A stretch of DNA of 47,806 nt from Candidatus Faecousia faecavium (lineage in GTDB: Bacteria; Bacillota; Clostridia; Oscillospirales; Oscillospiraceae), in NCBI GenBank assembly GCA_018712645.1, contig DVGO01000005.1, positions 1 through 47,806 of the forward strand, given 5' to 3'. The notes under the pieces are model-generated. The model was not told the origin of the DNA. It worked only from the letters and a program-made list of their open reading frames with translations, and ran no database searches. Both the position numbers and the translations under genes were made by a program. Below, one piece after another: positions 7,981 to 15,772 of this stretch (within the stretch, counting starts at the first letter, position 1; each line of letters begins with the position of its first letter).

Positions 7981-8684
7981 GTCCGCAGACAGCGGCATAT
8001 CGCTTGGTGGTGAGCCTGCTGCTGGGCGCAGTGCTGGGACTGGGATACGGGTTTTTGCGACCGCTGCGCCGCAGAAGCCAGGCCCTGAGAGATCTCCTGT
8101 TTGTGCTGATGTGCGGATGGGTATGCCTGTATCTGGGATTTGGGGTCTGCCAGGGGGATTTGCGGCTGGGCTATCTGTTGGGACTGCTTCTGGGGGCCAT
8201 TGCCTGGGAAGCCACGGCAGGGCAGCTGCTGCGGCCGGTTTTTGCCATATTTTGGAAGGGATTGGGTAAACTGGCGGCGGCCTTTTCCCTGCCTTTGAAA
8301 AAAATTCTGAAATTTACAAAAATTTTGTTTGCATCTGGGGAAAAATGGGTTACAATAATGTGGAATCACTATCGACAGCGCAAGCCAGGCCCCGGAGGTA
8401 AAAAACATGGCAGAAAAAGCAAAGCAAAAGAAAATCCTGAAATTGCAGATTCGCCCCACGGTGCCGGTGCTGAAGGTTCTGGTGGTTGTACTTATTCTGT
8501 GTTCTACGGCAGCCCTGACGGCGCTGTGGTGGGTTCACGGAAGCTTCCGGGCCGAAACGGACAAGCTTCGCAGCGAAGCCGCCGAACTGGAGTACGCCAA
8601 CGACCTGCTGGAAGAAAAAACCGGACGACTGGACTCCCTTCAGAGTATCCAGGAAATCGCGGAGGAAGAACTGGGCCTGATTGA
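7977..8684 (+). CDS. yabQ: Spore cortex protein YabQ with aberrant long C-terminus
   Basis: Starts at GTG 7977 inside the yabP stop (GTGA), with GGAGG about 8 bases upstream. Residues 1-90 carry three or four membrane helices (VVSLLLGAVLGLGYGF, LLFVLMCGWVCLYLGF, YLLGLLLGAIAWE), as in YabQ, a membrane protein needed for spore cortex formation. After a basic stretch near residue 105-145 the frame does not stop but continues for 278 nt inside divIC. The last 93 codons there give a Gly/Arg/Ser-rich sequence with no family look. Homologues are usually about 120-200 residues. A one-base change upstream would bring the frame to a TAA at 8399-8401, just at the divIC ribosome site. The A7 run at about 8297-8303 is a candidate slip site. 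The first 140 residues are certain; the tail is doubtful. Confidence 0.75.
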   Translation: MSPQTAAYRLVVSLLLGAVLGLGYGFLRPLRRRSQALRDLLFVLMCGWVCLYLGFGVCQGDLRLGYLLGLLLGAIAWEATAGQLLRPVFAIFWKGLGKLAAAFSLPLKKILKFTKILFASGEKWVTIMWNHYRQRKPGPGGKKHGRKSKAKENPEIADSPHGAGAEGSGGCTYSVFYGSPDGAVVGSRKLPGRNGQASQRSRRTGVRQRPAGRKNRTTGLPSEYPGNRGGRTGPD

Positions 8685-8718
8685 TCCGCGTACCGTTGTG
8701 ATCAAACCCCAATCGTAA
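8407..8718 (+). CDS. divIC: Septum formation initiator, DivIC/FtsB family
   Basis: A 103-residue bitopic membrane protein. It has a short basic cytoplasmic N-terminus, one membrane helix (about 20-42), then a coiled-coil stretch (AETDKLRSEAAELEYANDLLEEKTGRLDS) and the conserved end EIAEEELGLIDP. These are the hallmarks of DivIC/FtsB, which join FtsL and DivIB in the division complex and help activate FtsW/FtsI. Ribosome site GGAGGT lies 7 bases before the ATG. The whole 5' two-thirds overlaps the aberrant yabQ tail in another frame. Confidence 0.87.
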   Translation: MAEKAKQKKILKLQIRPTVPVLKVLVVVLILCSTAALTALWWVHGSFRAETDKLRSEAAELEYANDLLEEKTGRLDSLQSIQEIAEEELGLIDPRTVVIKPQS

Positions 8719-8764
8719 TTCAGGCAACCTGATTGCCTTAACATATGGAGGAAGCAGAGCATTT

Positions 8765-9232
8765 ATGGAGTTAACTGTAGGAGCCGTTTTAGAGGGAAAA
8801 GTCAAATCCATCACCAACTTTGGTGCATTCGTCACGCTGCCGGAGAACAAAACCGGCATGGTACATATCTCTGAGGTTGCCAATGCCTATGTCAGCGATA
8901 TCCGCCAGCACCTGACCGAGGGCCAGGATGTGAAGGTTATGGTCATCGGCAATGAAAACGGCAAAATCAACCTGTCGATCAAGCGTCTGGAGCCCAAGCC
9001 TCAGCGCGACGGCGGACGGCCCAATTTCCGCAACGGTCCCCGCCGGGAGGGCGGCAACTTCCAGAATCGGGAGCAGAACCAGAATCGTCCTCCGGTGCAG
9101 CCCGCACCGCCCAAGACTGCGGACCAGATCTTTGAGGAAAAGCTGAAGGCGTTTATGACCGAATCCGACAGCAAACTCTCTGCCATCCGTGCGTATTCCG
9201 AGAACCGGGGCAGAAGCAGAAGAAGAGGCTGA
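8765..9232 (+). CDS. yabR: S1 RNA-binding domain protein (YabR-like)
   Basis: 155 residues. One S1 domain covers residues 1-75 (GAVLEGKVKSITNFGAFV, GMVHISEVANAYV, KVMVIGNENGKINLSIKRL). A disordered Arg/Asn/Gln/Pro-rich segment follows (about 80-120), then a short charged tail ending in a basic cluster (RGRSRRRG). This is the build of YabR/general stress protein 13 relatives, which associate with ribosomes or RNA. Its place after divIC is the same as in Bacillus. GGAGG is about 13 bases upstream, slightly far. Confidence 0.85.
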   Translation: MELTVGAVLEGKVKSITNFGAFVTLPENKTGMVHISEVANAYVSDIRQHLTEGQDVKVMVIGNENGKINLSIKRLEPKPQRDGGRPNFRNGPRREGGNFQNREQNQNRPPVQPAPPKTADQIFEEKLKAFMTESDSKLSAIRAYSENRGRSRRRG

Positions 9233-9262
9233 TCGCTTCCTGAATTTGCGGAGGCGAAGGAA

Positions 9263-9961
9263 ATGTCAACGGTTCTGATTACCGGAGGTTCCCGGGGAAT
9301 CGGTGCGGCAGCGGTGGAGCTGTTTGCCGCCCAGGGTCACCGGGTGTTCTTCCTGTATGAAAAACAGCACGACGCTGCCCAGGCCCTGGCGGAGAAAACC
9401 GGTGCCACCGCCATCTGCTGCGATGTGGCGGATGGACAGGCGGTGCGCCGGGCCTTTGACCAGGTGGGGGACGTAGATGTGCTGATCTGCAACGCCGGGA
9501 TTATGCACTTCGGGCTGATGTCCATGGTGGAAGAGGAAGTCTGGGATCGGCTTTTTGCGGTGAATGTCAAGGGGATTTACCACTGCGTCAACGCTGCCAT
9601 GCCCGGATTTCTGAAAAAGCATAGCGGCTGCATCATCACCGTCTCTTCCATGTGGGGACAGGTAGGCGCTTCCTGCGAGGCGGCCTATTCTGCTACCAAA
9701 GGTGCAGTCATTGCCCTGACCAAAGCCCTGGCCAAGGAGCTGGGCCCCAGCGGTATCCGGGTCAACTGTGTGGCGCCGGGTGTCATTCTGACGGATATGT
9801 GCGCCGGGGTGGACCCTCAGGTTCTGGAGGAAATGGCCCAGGAGACCCCCATTGGCCGCAACGGAACCCCCATGGATGTGGCCCAGATCATGTCCAGCCT
9901 GGTACAGGCCGAGTTTGTCACCGGCCAGGTGGTAGGGGTCAGCGGTGGATTTGTTATGTAA
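9263..9961 (+). CDS. ymfI: SDR reductase, probable EF-P 5-aminopentanone reductase (YmfI-like)
   Basis: A 232-residue classical short-chain dehydrogenase/reductase. The cofactor-binding GGSRGIG is at residues 8-14, NAG at about 76-78, and the catalytic Ser lies in VSSMWG with Tyr/Lys in YSATK. The block S-x-W-G-x-x-G-A-S-C-E-x-x-Y-S matches my memory of YmfI, which reduces the 5-aminopentanone on elongation factor P in Bacillus, better than FabG. The EF-P assignment rests on that motif alone; a fatty-acid or other ketoreductase is the alternative. Confidence 0.6.
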   Translation: MSTVLITGGSRGIGAAAVELFAAQGHRVFFLYEKQHDAAQALAEKTGATAICCDVADGQAVRRAFDQVGDVDVLICNAGIMHFGLMSMVEEEVWDRLFAVNVKGIYHCVNAAMPGFLKKHSGCIITVSSMWGQVGASCEAAYSATKGAVIALTKALAKELGPSGIRVNCVAPGVILTDMCAGVDPQVLEEMAQETPIGRNGTPMDVAQIMSSLVQAEFVTGQVVGVSGGFVM

Positions 9962-9991
9962 CCATGCCCAAATAGAAAAGGAGCGTTCCAA

Positions 9992-10441
9992 ATGAGAAAA
10001 ATTTCCATTGCCTGTGATCATGGCGCTTTGGCGCTGAAAGCAGTTGTGAAGGAACATTTGCAGAAGAAAGGATATGAAGTAGCAGACTTCGGCACCTACA
10101 GCGCCGACAGCTGCGATTATCCTGACTATGCCGCTGCCGCTGCCAGAGCGGTGGCCAGTGGGGAATGTGAGAAGGGAATTGTGCTGTGCACCACCGGAAT
10201 CGGCGTGTCTATTTCCGCCAATAAGATTCCCGGAATTCGCTGCGCCCTGCTCAGCGATCCCTGGTCTGCCAGAATGACCCGGCTGCACAACGATACCAAC
10301 ATGATGGCCATGGGAGCCGGCGTGGTGGGACAGAACCTGGCACTGGAAATCGTGGATACCTGGCTGGAAACGGAATTTTCCGGCGAGGAGCGCCACCAGC
10401 GGAGAATTGATAAGCTGATGGCTCTGGAAGAACGAAAGTAA
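9992..10441 (+). CDS. rpiB: Ribose-5-phosphate isomerase B (RpiB/LacAB family)
   Basis: 149 residues, the normal length. RpiB interconverts ribose 5-phosphate and ribulose 5-phosphate in the pentose phosphate pathway. The N-terminal CDHG (8-11) and the phosphate/enediol loop with the catalytic cysteine C66 (VLCTTGIGVSISANK) are visible. The usual C-G-T-G is C-T-T-G here, a small departure at a normally conserved glycine. H-N-D-T-N-M follows (HNDTNMMAMGAGVVG). AAAGGAG precedes the ATG. A terminator follows, so this closes the yabP-rpiB cluster. Confidence 0.9.
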   Translation: MRKISIACDHGALALKAVVKEHLQKKGYEVADFGTYSADSCDYPDYAAAAARAVASGECEKGIVLCTTGIGVSISANKIPGIRCALLSDPWSARMTRLHNDTNMMAMGAGVVGQNLALEIVDTWLETEFSGEERHQRRIDKLMALEERK

Positions 10442-10449
10442 ATCAAAAT

Positions 10450-10496
10450 CTTCTCCTTTTGATCGGAAGTTTTCCGGGAAAAGGAGAAGTTTTTTT
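10450..10496 (+). terminator. Terminator after rpiB
   Basis: 11-bp stem CTTCTCCTTTT/AAAAGGAGAAG (10450-10460 with 10479-10489), extended inside by CGG/CCG, then TTTTTTT. Confidence 0.85.
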
Positions 10497-10548
10497 GCTT
10501 TTTCCCAATATCCAAAGGAAATCTTAAGGTTTTTGCCAGGGGTTCGAC

Positions 10549-10577
10549 TTGTTTTTTCGGAGGAAACAGAGTACAAT
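10549..10577 (+). promoter_or_regulatory. Promoter of the moxR operon
   Basis: -35 TTGTTT (10549-10554), 17-bp spacer, -10 TACAAT (10572-10577), 31 bp before the moxR start. Confidence 0.5.
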
Positions 10578-10608
10578 GGTAAAATCGACTTAAGAAAGGA
10601 GTCGCTGG

Positions 10609-11562
10609 ATGCAGACCAAAGATAATGCGGTTGCCGGCTATGCCCAGCAGATTTTATCCCAGGTACGCAAAGCGGTGGTGGGAAAAGATACGGTGCTGCT
10701 GTGGGTACTGGCGGCCATTTTGGCAAGAGGACATATTCTTTTGGAAGATATCCCCGGGGTTGGCAAGACCACCATGGCTTTGGCATTTTCCCGGGTGTTG
10801 GATCTGGAGTACAACCGGGTGCAGTTTACCCCGGATGTGCTGCCTTCGGACGTGACGGGCTACTCCATCCCCGATCCCCAGGGTCAGGGCATGCGCTATC
10901 AGAAAGGTGCCGTGCTGTGCAACCTGTTTCTGGCGGATGAGCTGAACCGGGCAACCTCCCGTACCCAATCGGCCCTGCTGGAAGCGATGGAGGAAGGACA
11001 GGTGACGGTGGACGGGGTCAGCCACAAGCTGCCCCAGCCTTTTGTGGTCATTGCCACCCAGAACCCCACCGGTGCGGCAGGAACCCAGCTGCTGCCGGAC
11101 AGCCAGATGGACCGGTTTATGGTACGGCTGTCTCTGGGCTATCCCAGCCCCAAGGATGAAGCGGCCATGATCCTTAACCGACAGGGAGGCAATCCGCTGC
11201 ATATGCTCAGCGCCCTGATGACCCGGGAGGATTTGGTGAATATTCAGGATGCGGTGGAGGATACTTTCCTGCATGAGAGCGTAGTCGGATACATTGTTGC
11301 CCTGGTAAACGCCACCCGCAGCAGCGAGGATATTTTGCGGGGAGCCAGCCCCCGGGCAACCCTGTCTGTAACCGCCATGTCCAAGGCGGTGGCACGGCTC
11401 CGGGGCAGAGATTATGTCACCCCGGCGGATGTGAAGGAAGTGTTTTCCCATACGGTAGCCCACCGGCTGATTCTGTCGGCAAAAGCGGAAGCCCAGGGCA
11501 AATCCCCGGAGCAGGTACTTGCCCAGATTGTAGGCACGGTGCCGGCTCCCAGACTGCGCTGA
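10609..11562 (+). CDS. MoxR-family AAA+ ATPase
   Basis: 317 residues. Walker A is in LEDIPGVGKTTMA (about 45-57), Walker B in FLADELNRA, sensor 1 in VIATQNPTG, and the lid motif GASPRATLSV. MoxR proteins act as chaperone-like ATPases that help assemble or activate protein complexes. The trio MoxR-DUF58-transglutaminase membrane protein, found here as three adjoining genes, is a widespread operon. AAAGGAG lies 8 bases before the ATG. Physiological target unknown. Confidence 0.92.
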   Translation: MQTKDNAVAGYAQQILSQVRKAVVGKDTVLLWVLAAILARGHILLEDIPGVGKTTMALAFSRVLDLEYNRVQFTPDVLPSDVTGYSIPDPQGQGMRYQKGAVLCNLFLADELNRATSRTQSALLEAMEEGQVTVDGVSHKLPQPFVVIATQNPTGAAGTQLLPDSQMDRFMVRLSLGYPSPKDEAAMILNRQGGNPLHMLSALMTREDLVNIQDAVEDTFLHESVVGYIVALVNATRSSEDILRGASPRATLSVTAMSKAVARLRGRDYVTPADVKEVFSHTVAHRLILSAKAEAQGKSPEQVLAQIVGTVPAPRLR

Positions 11563-11563
11563 T

Positions 11564-12490
11564 ATGTGGGGACGTCGGTTATTTTACCTGGCGGCTGTGG
11601 TAAGCTGTCTGGGGTTTTATGTGGCCCATGGAAGCTGGGTAGCCTGTTTGGTGGTTTGGATTGTACTGGGACTGCCATGGCTGTCTCTGCTGGTGAGTTT
11701 GCCGGCTATGGTCAGCTTTCGGATGCAGGTGGAGGCACCCCGGGCGATTCCTCTGGGAACCCCGGCGGAAGCCTGGCTCATGGGCAGCAGCCGATATCCG
11801 CTGCCGCCCTTTTCCGGGAAAATCCAACTGATTTCCTGCGTTACCGGAGAGAAAGTGCGCTATCGCCCTTCCCGGGGGCTGCCTGTTCAGGTGTGCGGCG
11901 GAATCAAAATTGCGGTGCTTCGCCCTCGGGTTTGCGACCACCTGGGTCTGTTTTCCTTTCCCACCAAGGTTAGTCCAGGGCATAACGTGGTGATTCGCCC
12001 GGTGCCGGTGCCGGTGCGGGATCTTCCGGATTTGCAGCGCTACCTGGCCCGCTCCTGGCGGCCCAAGCCCGGCGGCGGTTTTGCGGAAAACCACGAGCTG
12101 CGGCTGTACCGCCCGGGAGACAACTTAAACCAAGTCCATTGGAAATTGTCTGCCAAAGCCGGAAAACTCACCTTGCGTGAGCCGATGGAGCCCCAGAGAG
12201 GGCTGGTTCTTCTGACCATGAACCATCGGGGCACTCCGGAAGAGCGAAACCGGAAATTCGGACGGCTCCTGTGGGTGGGAAGCTACCTGCTGGAGCAGCA
12301 GGTTTCCTTCGAAATTCGTGCGCTGACCGCCATCGGCATCCGGTCCTTCGATGTGCGCAGCCAGCAGGATCTGACCCGGGCGCTGGACACCCTGCTGTGT
12401 GATCCGGAAGCTGTGGAGGGCTCCATCCGGGATCGGTTTTACAGCGCTTCCTGGCACTACCACATAGGAGGGAATGCCGATGAAGCTTGA
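11564..12490 (+). CDS. DUF58 domain membrane protein
   Basis: 308 residues. Two hydrophobic segments at the N-terminus (about 5-45) are followed by a long extracytoplasmic or cytoplasmic part. The DUF58 core is at about 170-210: ELRLYRPGDNLNQVHWKLSAKAGKLTLREP, with the typical R-x-Y-x-x-G-D and I/V-x-W-x-x-S-A patterns. DUF58 proteins (a VWA-like fold is proposed) regularly follow MoxR ATPases. It starts one base after the moxR stop and overlaps the next gene by 11 bp. Confidence 0.88.
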   Translation: MWGRRLFYLAAVVSCLGFYVAHGSWVACLVVWIVLGLPWLSLLVSLPAMVSFRMQVEAPRAIPLGTPAEAWLMGSSRYPLPPFSGKIQLISCVTGEKVRYRPSRGLPVQVCGGIKIAVLRPRVCDHLGLFSFPTKVSPGHNVVIRPVPVPVRDLPDLQRYLARSWRPKPGGGFAENHELRLYRPGDNLNQVHWKLSAKAGKLTLREPMEPQRGLVLLTMNHRGTPEERNRKFGRLLWVGSYLLEQQVSFEIRALTAIGIRSFDVRSQQDLTRALDTLLCDPEAVEGSIRDRFYSASWHYHIGGNADEA

Positions 12491-14540
12491 GCGATGGGTG
12501 CGGGCTTTGTTAAGCAGCGCACTGGCATTTTGCATTTCCCTCGGTTCCGTGGGCTGTCTGGTCAGTGCCTTTGAACTTTCTTTGGCGTCATATCCGGGAC
12601 TGGTGCTGACCTGCCTGATTGCTGCCATCCTGTGCGGCCTGGTGCTGTCGGGAAAACGGGGTGGCCTTGCTTTGCTGCTTCTGGCAGGACTGCTGATGGG
12701 ATATTTGTGGCGCAGAGGGGAAGCGGTGCAGCAGCTGGGACAGCTTTTGTACCGGATTTCCTACGTCTACGACCGTGCATACCACTGGGGATATCTGAAG
12801 CTGGCGGACTCTGCCTGGGATGCCGGCGTGGCGGATCTTCCGTTAGCGGTGATGGGATGCGGCATTGCCGCATCGGCTGCCTGGGAAATTTGCCGGGGAA
12901 AGTCCGGCATGGTGGCCATCTTGCTGGCGGTACTTCCCCTGTGTGCCTGCCTGGTGGTCACGGACACTACCCCGGACGAGGTGTATCTGTTCCTGCTTCT
13001 GCTGGGACTGATTGAACTGGTGCTGACGGCACGGGTGAGAATGCACAGCTGCGTCCAGGGATGCAGGCTGCTGTTTATGACCCTACTGCCTACGATGGCG
13101 GCTCTGGGGCTGCTGTTTTGGATGATTCCCCAGGCTGGATATGTCAGCCATGCGGAGCAAATCCGCAATACCTTGCTGCAATGTATCCGTAAAGCACCGG
13201 ATGCGGCTGGCTCTCTTCCTGAGACGCTGCAGCAAACCGTCCAAAGCCAGGAGCCGGAAAGCGTGAACCTGGCTTCCTTGGGAAGTCGTTTCCCATCTTC
13301 CGCTGCGGTGATGAAGGTGACAGCGGACACCGGGGGAACATTGTACTTACGGGGCCGGGATTATGATATTTACGACGGTACAGGATGGGAAACCACCCTC
13401 CACCGGACGGAAAAATTTACAGCGCCGGAACAAAGCCTGGGACTTGTGACGGTGGAAACCGTATCCCCATTTCAGCAAATTTATCTGCCCTACTACCCGG
13501 AGGAAAATTTGTCCCTGGTAGGGGGCAGACTGGAAAATACCGGACTGTATCAGAGCTACACCTGCACCCGGATGGGGTTTGCGCAGGATTTGCCGGTGTT
13601 GCTGTCTGCAGCGGAAAATATCCAGGGGTCATATAACGAGGACCTCTATCTGGCGCTGCCGGAGCAAACCCGGGAGCGGGCCCGGGCAATTCTTTCGCAG
13701 CTGTCTTTGTCCGGGCAGACTGTGACGGACAGAGCCCAGGAAATTGCCGGGTATGTCCGCAGCAGCGCCCGGTATGATTTGCAGACCCAACGAATGCCGG
13801 AGGGGGAAGAGGACTTTGCCCTGTGGTTTCTGGAGCAGGCAGACAGAGGCTACTGCGTCCATTTTGCCACGGCAGCGGTGGTGCTGCTGCGGACGGCGGG
13901 AATTGAAGCCCGGTACGTCAGCGGCTATATGGTTCGGGCCGGGGCCGGGGAAACGGTAACGGTCACCGGAGAACATGCCCACGCCTGGGCAGAATACTAT
14001 GAACCGGCGCTGGGACTTTGGCTGGTGCTGGAAGCAACGCCGGCTGCAGGAGAGGAAACTCCGGAGCAAACCGTCCCGGAAATGACCACAATGCCTACGG
14101 TGCCGCAGTCCTCAGCACCGGGAACACAGACCACGCTCCAGCAGCCGGAGCAGCTGGAGCAGACGAAACCGGAATCGCCAAGCGGCAGAAAGTGGATGGC
14201 ACTGCTTTGGGTGCTTCCTGCCTTGGCCGGGGCGGCAGCAGCGATTCAGGGACAACGGGTACTCCGCTTGACACGACGGCGCAGAGGGCAAAAAAATGGC
14301 CCCGCCAATGCCCAGGCTTTGGCCCGGTGGCGGGAGGCAGTGCTGCTGGCAAAGCTGCTGAAACAGCCTGTGCCGGAGGGGCTGGAGGCTCTGGCCCAGA
14401 AGGCCAAGTTCAGCCAACATACCTTAACGGAGGAAGAATTGCTGGCCTTCGAAGCCTATCTGCGTGGGGCCCGCCGGAAACTGGCCAGACAGCCCTGGTA
14501 TCGCAGATTGGTGTATCAGTATGGGTATGCCCTCTTCTGA
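12480..14540 (+). CDS. Transglutaminase-like membrane protein (TgpA type)
   Basis: 686 residues from the ATG at 12480, preferred over 12474 because AGGAGGG ends at about 12473. Several membrane helices occupy the first 230 residues. A transglutaminase-core domain follows, with C459 (RGYCVHFATA), H501 (GEHAHAWAEYY) and an acidic partner in LVLEATP. Then a Thr/Gln/Pro-rich linker (about 520-565), one more membrane helix (MALLWVLPALAGAAAA) and a cytoplasmic tail. This is the usual third member of the MoxR-DUF58 operon, presumed to crosslink or cleave amide bonds outside the membrane. Confidence 0.88.
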   Translation: MKLERWVRALLSSALAFCISLGSVGCLVSAFELSLASYPGLVLTCLIAAILCGLVLSGKRGGLALLLLAGLLMGYLWRRGEAVQQLGQLLYRISYVYDRAYHWGYLKLADSAWDAGVADLPLAVMGCGIAASAAWEICRGKSGMVAILLAVLPLCACLVVTDTTPDEVYLFLLLLGLIELVLTARVRMHSCVQGCRLLFMTLLPTMAALGLLFWMIPQAGYVSHAEQIRNTLLQCIRKAPDAAGSLPETLQQTVQSQEPESVNLASLGSRFPSSAAVMKVTADTGGTLYLRGRDYDIYDGTGWETTLHRTEKFTAPEQSLGLVTVETVSPFQQIYLPYYPEENLSLVGGRLENTGLYQSYTCTRMGFAQDLPVLLSAAENIQGSYNEDLYLALPEQTRERARAILSQLSLSGQTVTDRAQEIAGYVRSSARYDLQTQRMPEGEEDFALWFLEQADRGYCVHFATAAVVLLRTAGIEARYVSGYMVRAGAGETVTVTGEHAHAWAEYYEPALGLWLVLEATPAAGEETPEQTVPEMTTMPTVPQSSAPGTQTTLQQPEQLEQTKPESPSGRKWMALLWVLPALAGAAAAIQGQRVLRLTRRRRGQKNGPANAQALARWREAVLLAKLLKQPVPEGLEALAQKAKFSQHTLTEEELLAFEAYLRGARRKLARQPWYRRLVYQYGYALF

Positions 14541-14566
14541 GGGCACCCAAGGAAAAGGAGAAAACC

Positions 14567-14860
14567 ATGGAAGAAAAATTCATTTGCGCATGGACTCAGG
14601 CCCGGCAGGCGGCGCAAGCCCTGGGCATCCGGATGCGCCCGGTGGCCGGAGAGGAAATGCTAAAAAATGCCCAGCGGATTTTATCCGGCAACCGTCTTAG
14701 CGACGGTTTCAACGAGCTGAAGAATAAGGGCCATCTGGAACTGAGCCTGGAAGCGCTGGCAGTGGACAAGCGGTTTACCGGACTGTTTACCGATGAGCAG
14801 GCCAATGAAGCACTGATGCGCCTGCTGGAAGCAGGATACGCTTTCCCTGCCGGAAAATAA
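14567..14860 (+). CDS. Small hypothetical protein
   Basis: 97 residues from the ATG at 14567 with GGAAAAGGAG 6 bases upstream; 26 bp after the transglutaminase gene, so likely the last gene of that operon. Largely helical, no membrane segment, no signal peptide, no metal motif. The middle reads like a compact helical domain (NRLSDGFNELKNKGHLELSLEALAV). I do not recognise a family. Confidence 0.7.
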   Translation: MEEKFICAWTQARQAAQALGIRMRPVAGEEMLKNAQRILSGNRLSDGFNELKNKGHLELSLEALAVDKRFTGLFTDEQANEALMRLLEAGYAFPAGK

Positions 14861-14865
14861 AAAAG

Positions 14866-14881
14866 CGCTCCTTCCGGAGCG
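14866..14881 (-). terminator. Short hairpin, minus-strand terminator
   Basis: CGCTCC-TTCC-GGAGCG hairpin. On the minus strand it is followed by CTTTTTTATT; on the plus strand it is followed by A's. It therefore fits transcription arriving from the right (from the 14.9-15.7 kb stretch) better than the plus-strand operon. Confidence 0.55.
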
Positions 14882-14903
14882 AAAAACCATCGAAAAATAA
14901 AAT

Positions 14904-14968
14904 AGAAATGACCCTTGACTACTGCATCTTGCCATCGATACATTTTTGTGTAGTCAAGGGTCATTTCT
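14904..14968. repeat. 19-bp perfect inverted repeat
   Basis: 14904-14922 and 14950-14968 are exact reverse complements with a 27-base loop. On the minus strand the stem is followed by the T-rich ATTTTATTTTTC, so it may act as a terminator. It could also be one end of a decayed element. No second copy was seen at the right edge of the AT-rich stretch. Confidence 0.75.
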
Positions 14969-15731
14969 GTTCACTCTTAGTATCTAACATCATTGGTTAA
15001 CCTCTCTTTCTACGGATTAGACGATATCCTTCCGATCCAACTTTTTCTCCACAAAAACTTATGACTTCTTCTTCAATCTCTTCAGCGAGATGCTCTTATA
15101 AGTGGGATTTCTGATCGAAAGATCGTCTGCATCAGCTTAGATTCCATCTGTTTCAATGACATTTCTCTTTTTTGATTGCTTTCTCAGAGAACACTGTTTG
15201 GCAGCCAATTCATGATAATCAACTTTGGAATATCCAAATGAGGAAACCGAAATTGATCATTCAGTTTGTGTGCACATCCGAAGTCATCCTTTGATGATCA
15301 ATCTACGGATTCCTTTTGGAAAACCAACTTGATATCCATCTTTGGCACTGTAGAGAAACCGAAGGGAAAGAGCAAATGTGGTAACTACTTAGGAAACTTC
15401 TGTTGAAAATCGAACGTTGGAGACCTCTGAAAACTGATTGTTGACAACCGACTTGGTAATGTTTCTGGGAATGCTGTTTTCGATTTGCTCTTGTAGCATC
15501 CGAAAAATCTTTGCTTTTGTCAATTGAAACTCTGGAAAGGAAGCTGTTTAAGAAGGGTACCGTGTATTGGTATCTCTTCTTTGTGCCTATAAGATATCAC
15601 AGTTTTTTGGCGATTACAAGAGGCAATACTATACAAAATACCGAAAATTGGATTGTATAAAACACAGATTTCCGGCGTTTCTTCCAAAGAAACATTGACA
15701 TCTCGCAGCGATTTCTGCTATAGTAAAAGCG

Positions 15732-15760
15732 ATGGGCAGCCATTTTGGCCGCCCATTTTT
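15732..15760. terminator. Hairpin between mnmG and the AT-rich stretch
   Basis: 10-bp stem with one mismatch (ATGGGCAGCC/GGCCGCCCAT) followed by TTTTTT on the plus strand and by CGCTTTTA on the minus strand. It lies 13 bp past the mnmG stop. It may end mnmG weakly and plus-strand transcripts more strongly. Confidence 0.55.
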
Positions 15761-15772
15761 TGTGGTTTTGAC

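Larger units (their letters stand above)
14861..15772. other. AT-rich 0.9-kb stretch without an intact gene
   Basis: No complete gene is seen. It is clearly AT-richer than both sides. On the minus strand, frames at 15717-15523 (65 codons), 15547-15392 (52 codons) and 15256-15140 (39 codons) give protein-like but interrupted sequence, so a decayed, possibly mobile gene is one reading. The other is a structured RNA: a GATC-GAAA-GATC hairpin (15113-15124) and a hairpin with T-run at 15732-15760 on the plus strand fit that. I recognise neither a transposase nor a known RNA family. Confidence 0.5.

Noticed and set aside
14018..14566. Extension of the small hypothetical gene upstream of 14567
   Set aside because: The frame is open but lies inside the transglutaminase gene in another frame, and the real ribosome site is just before 14567.
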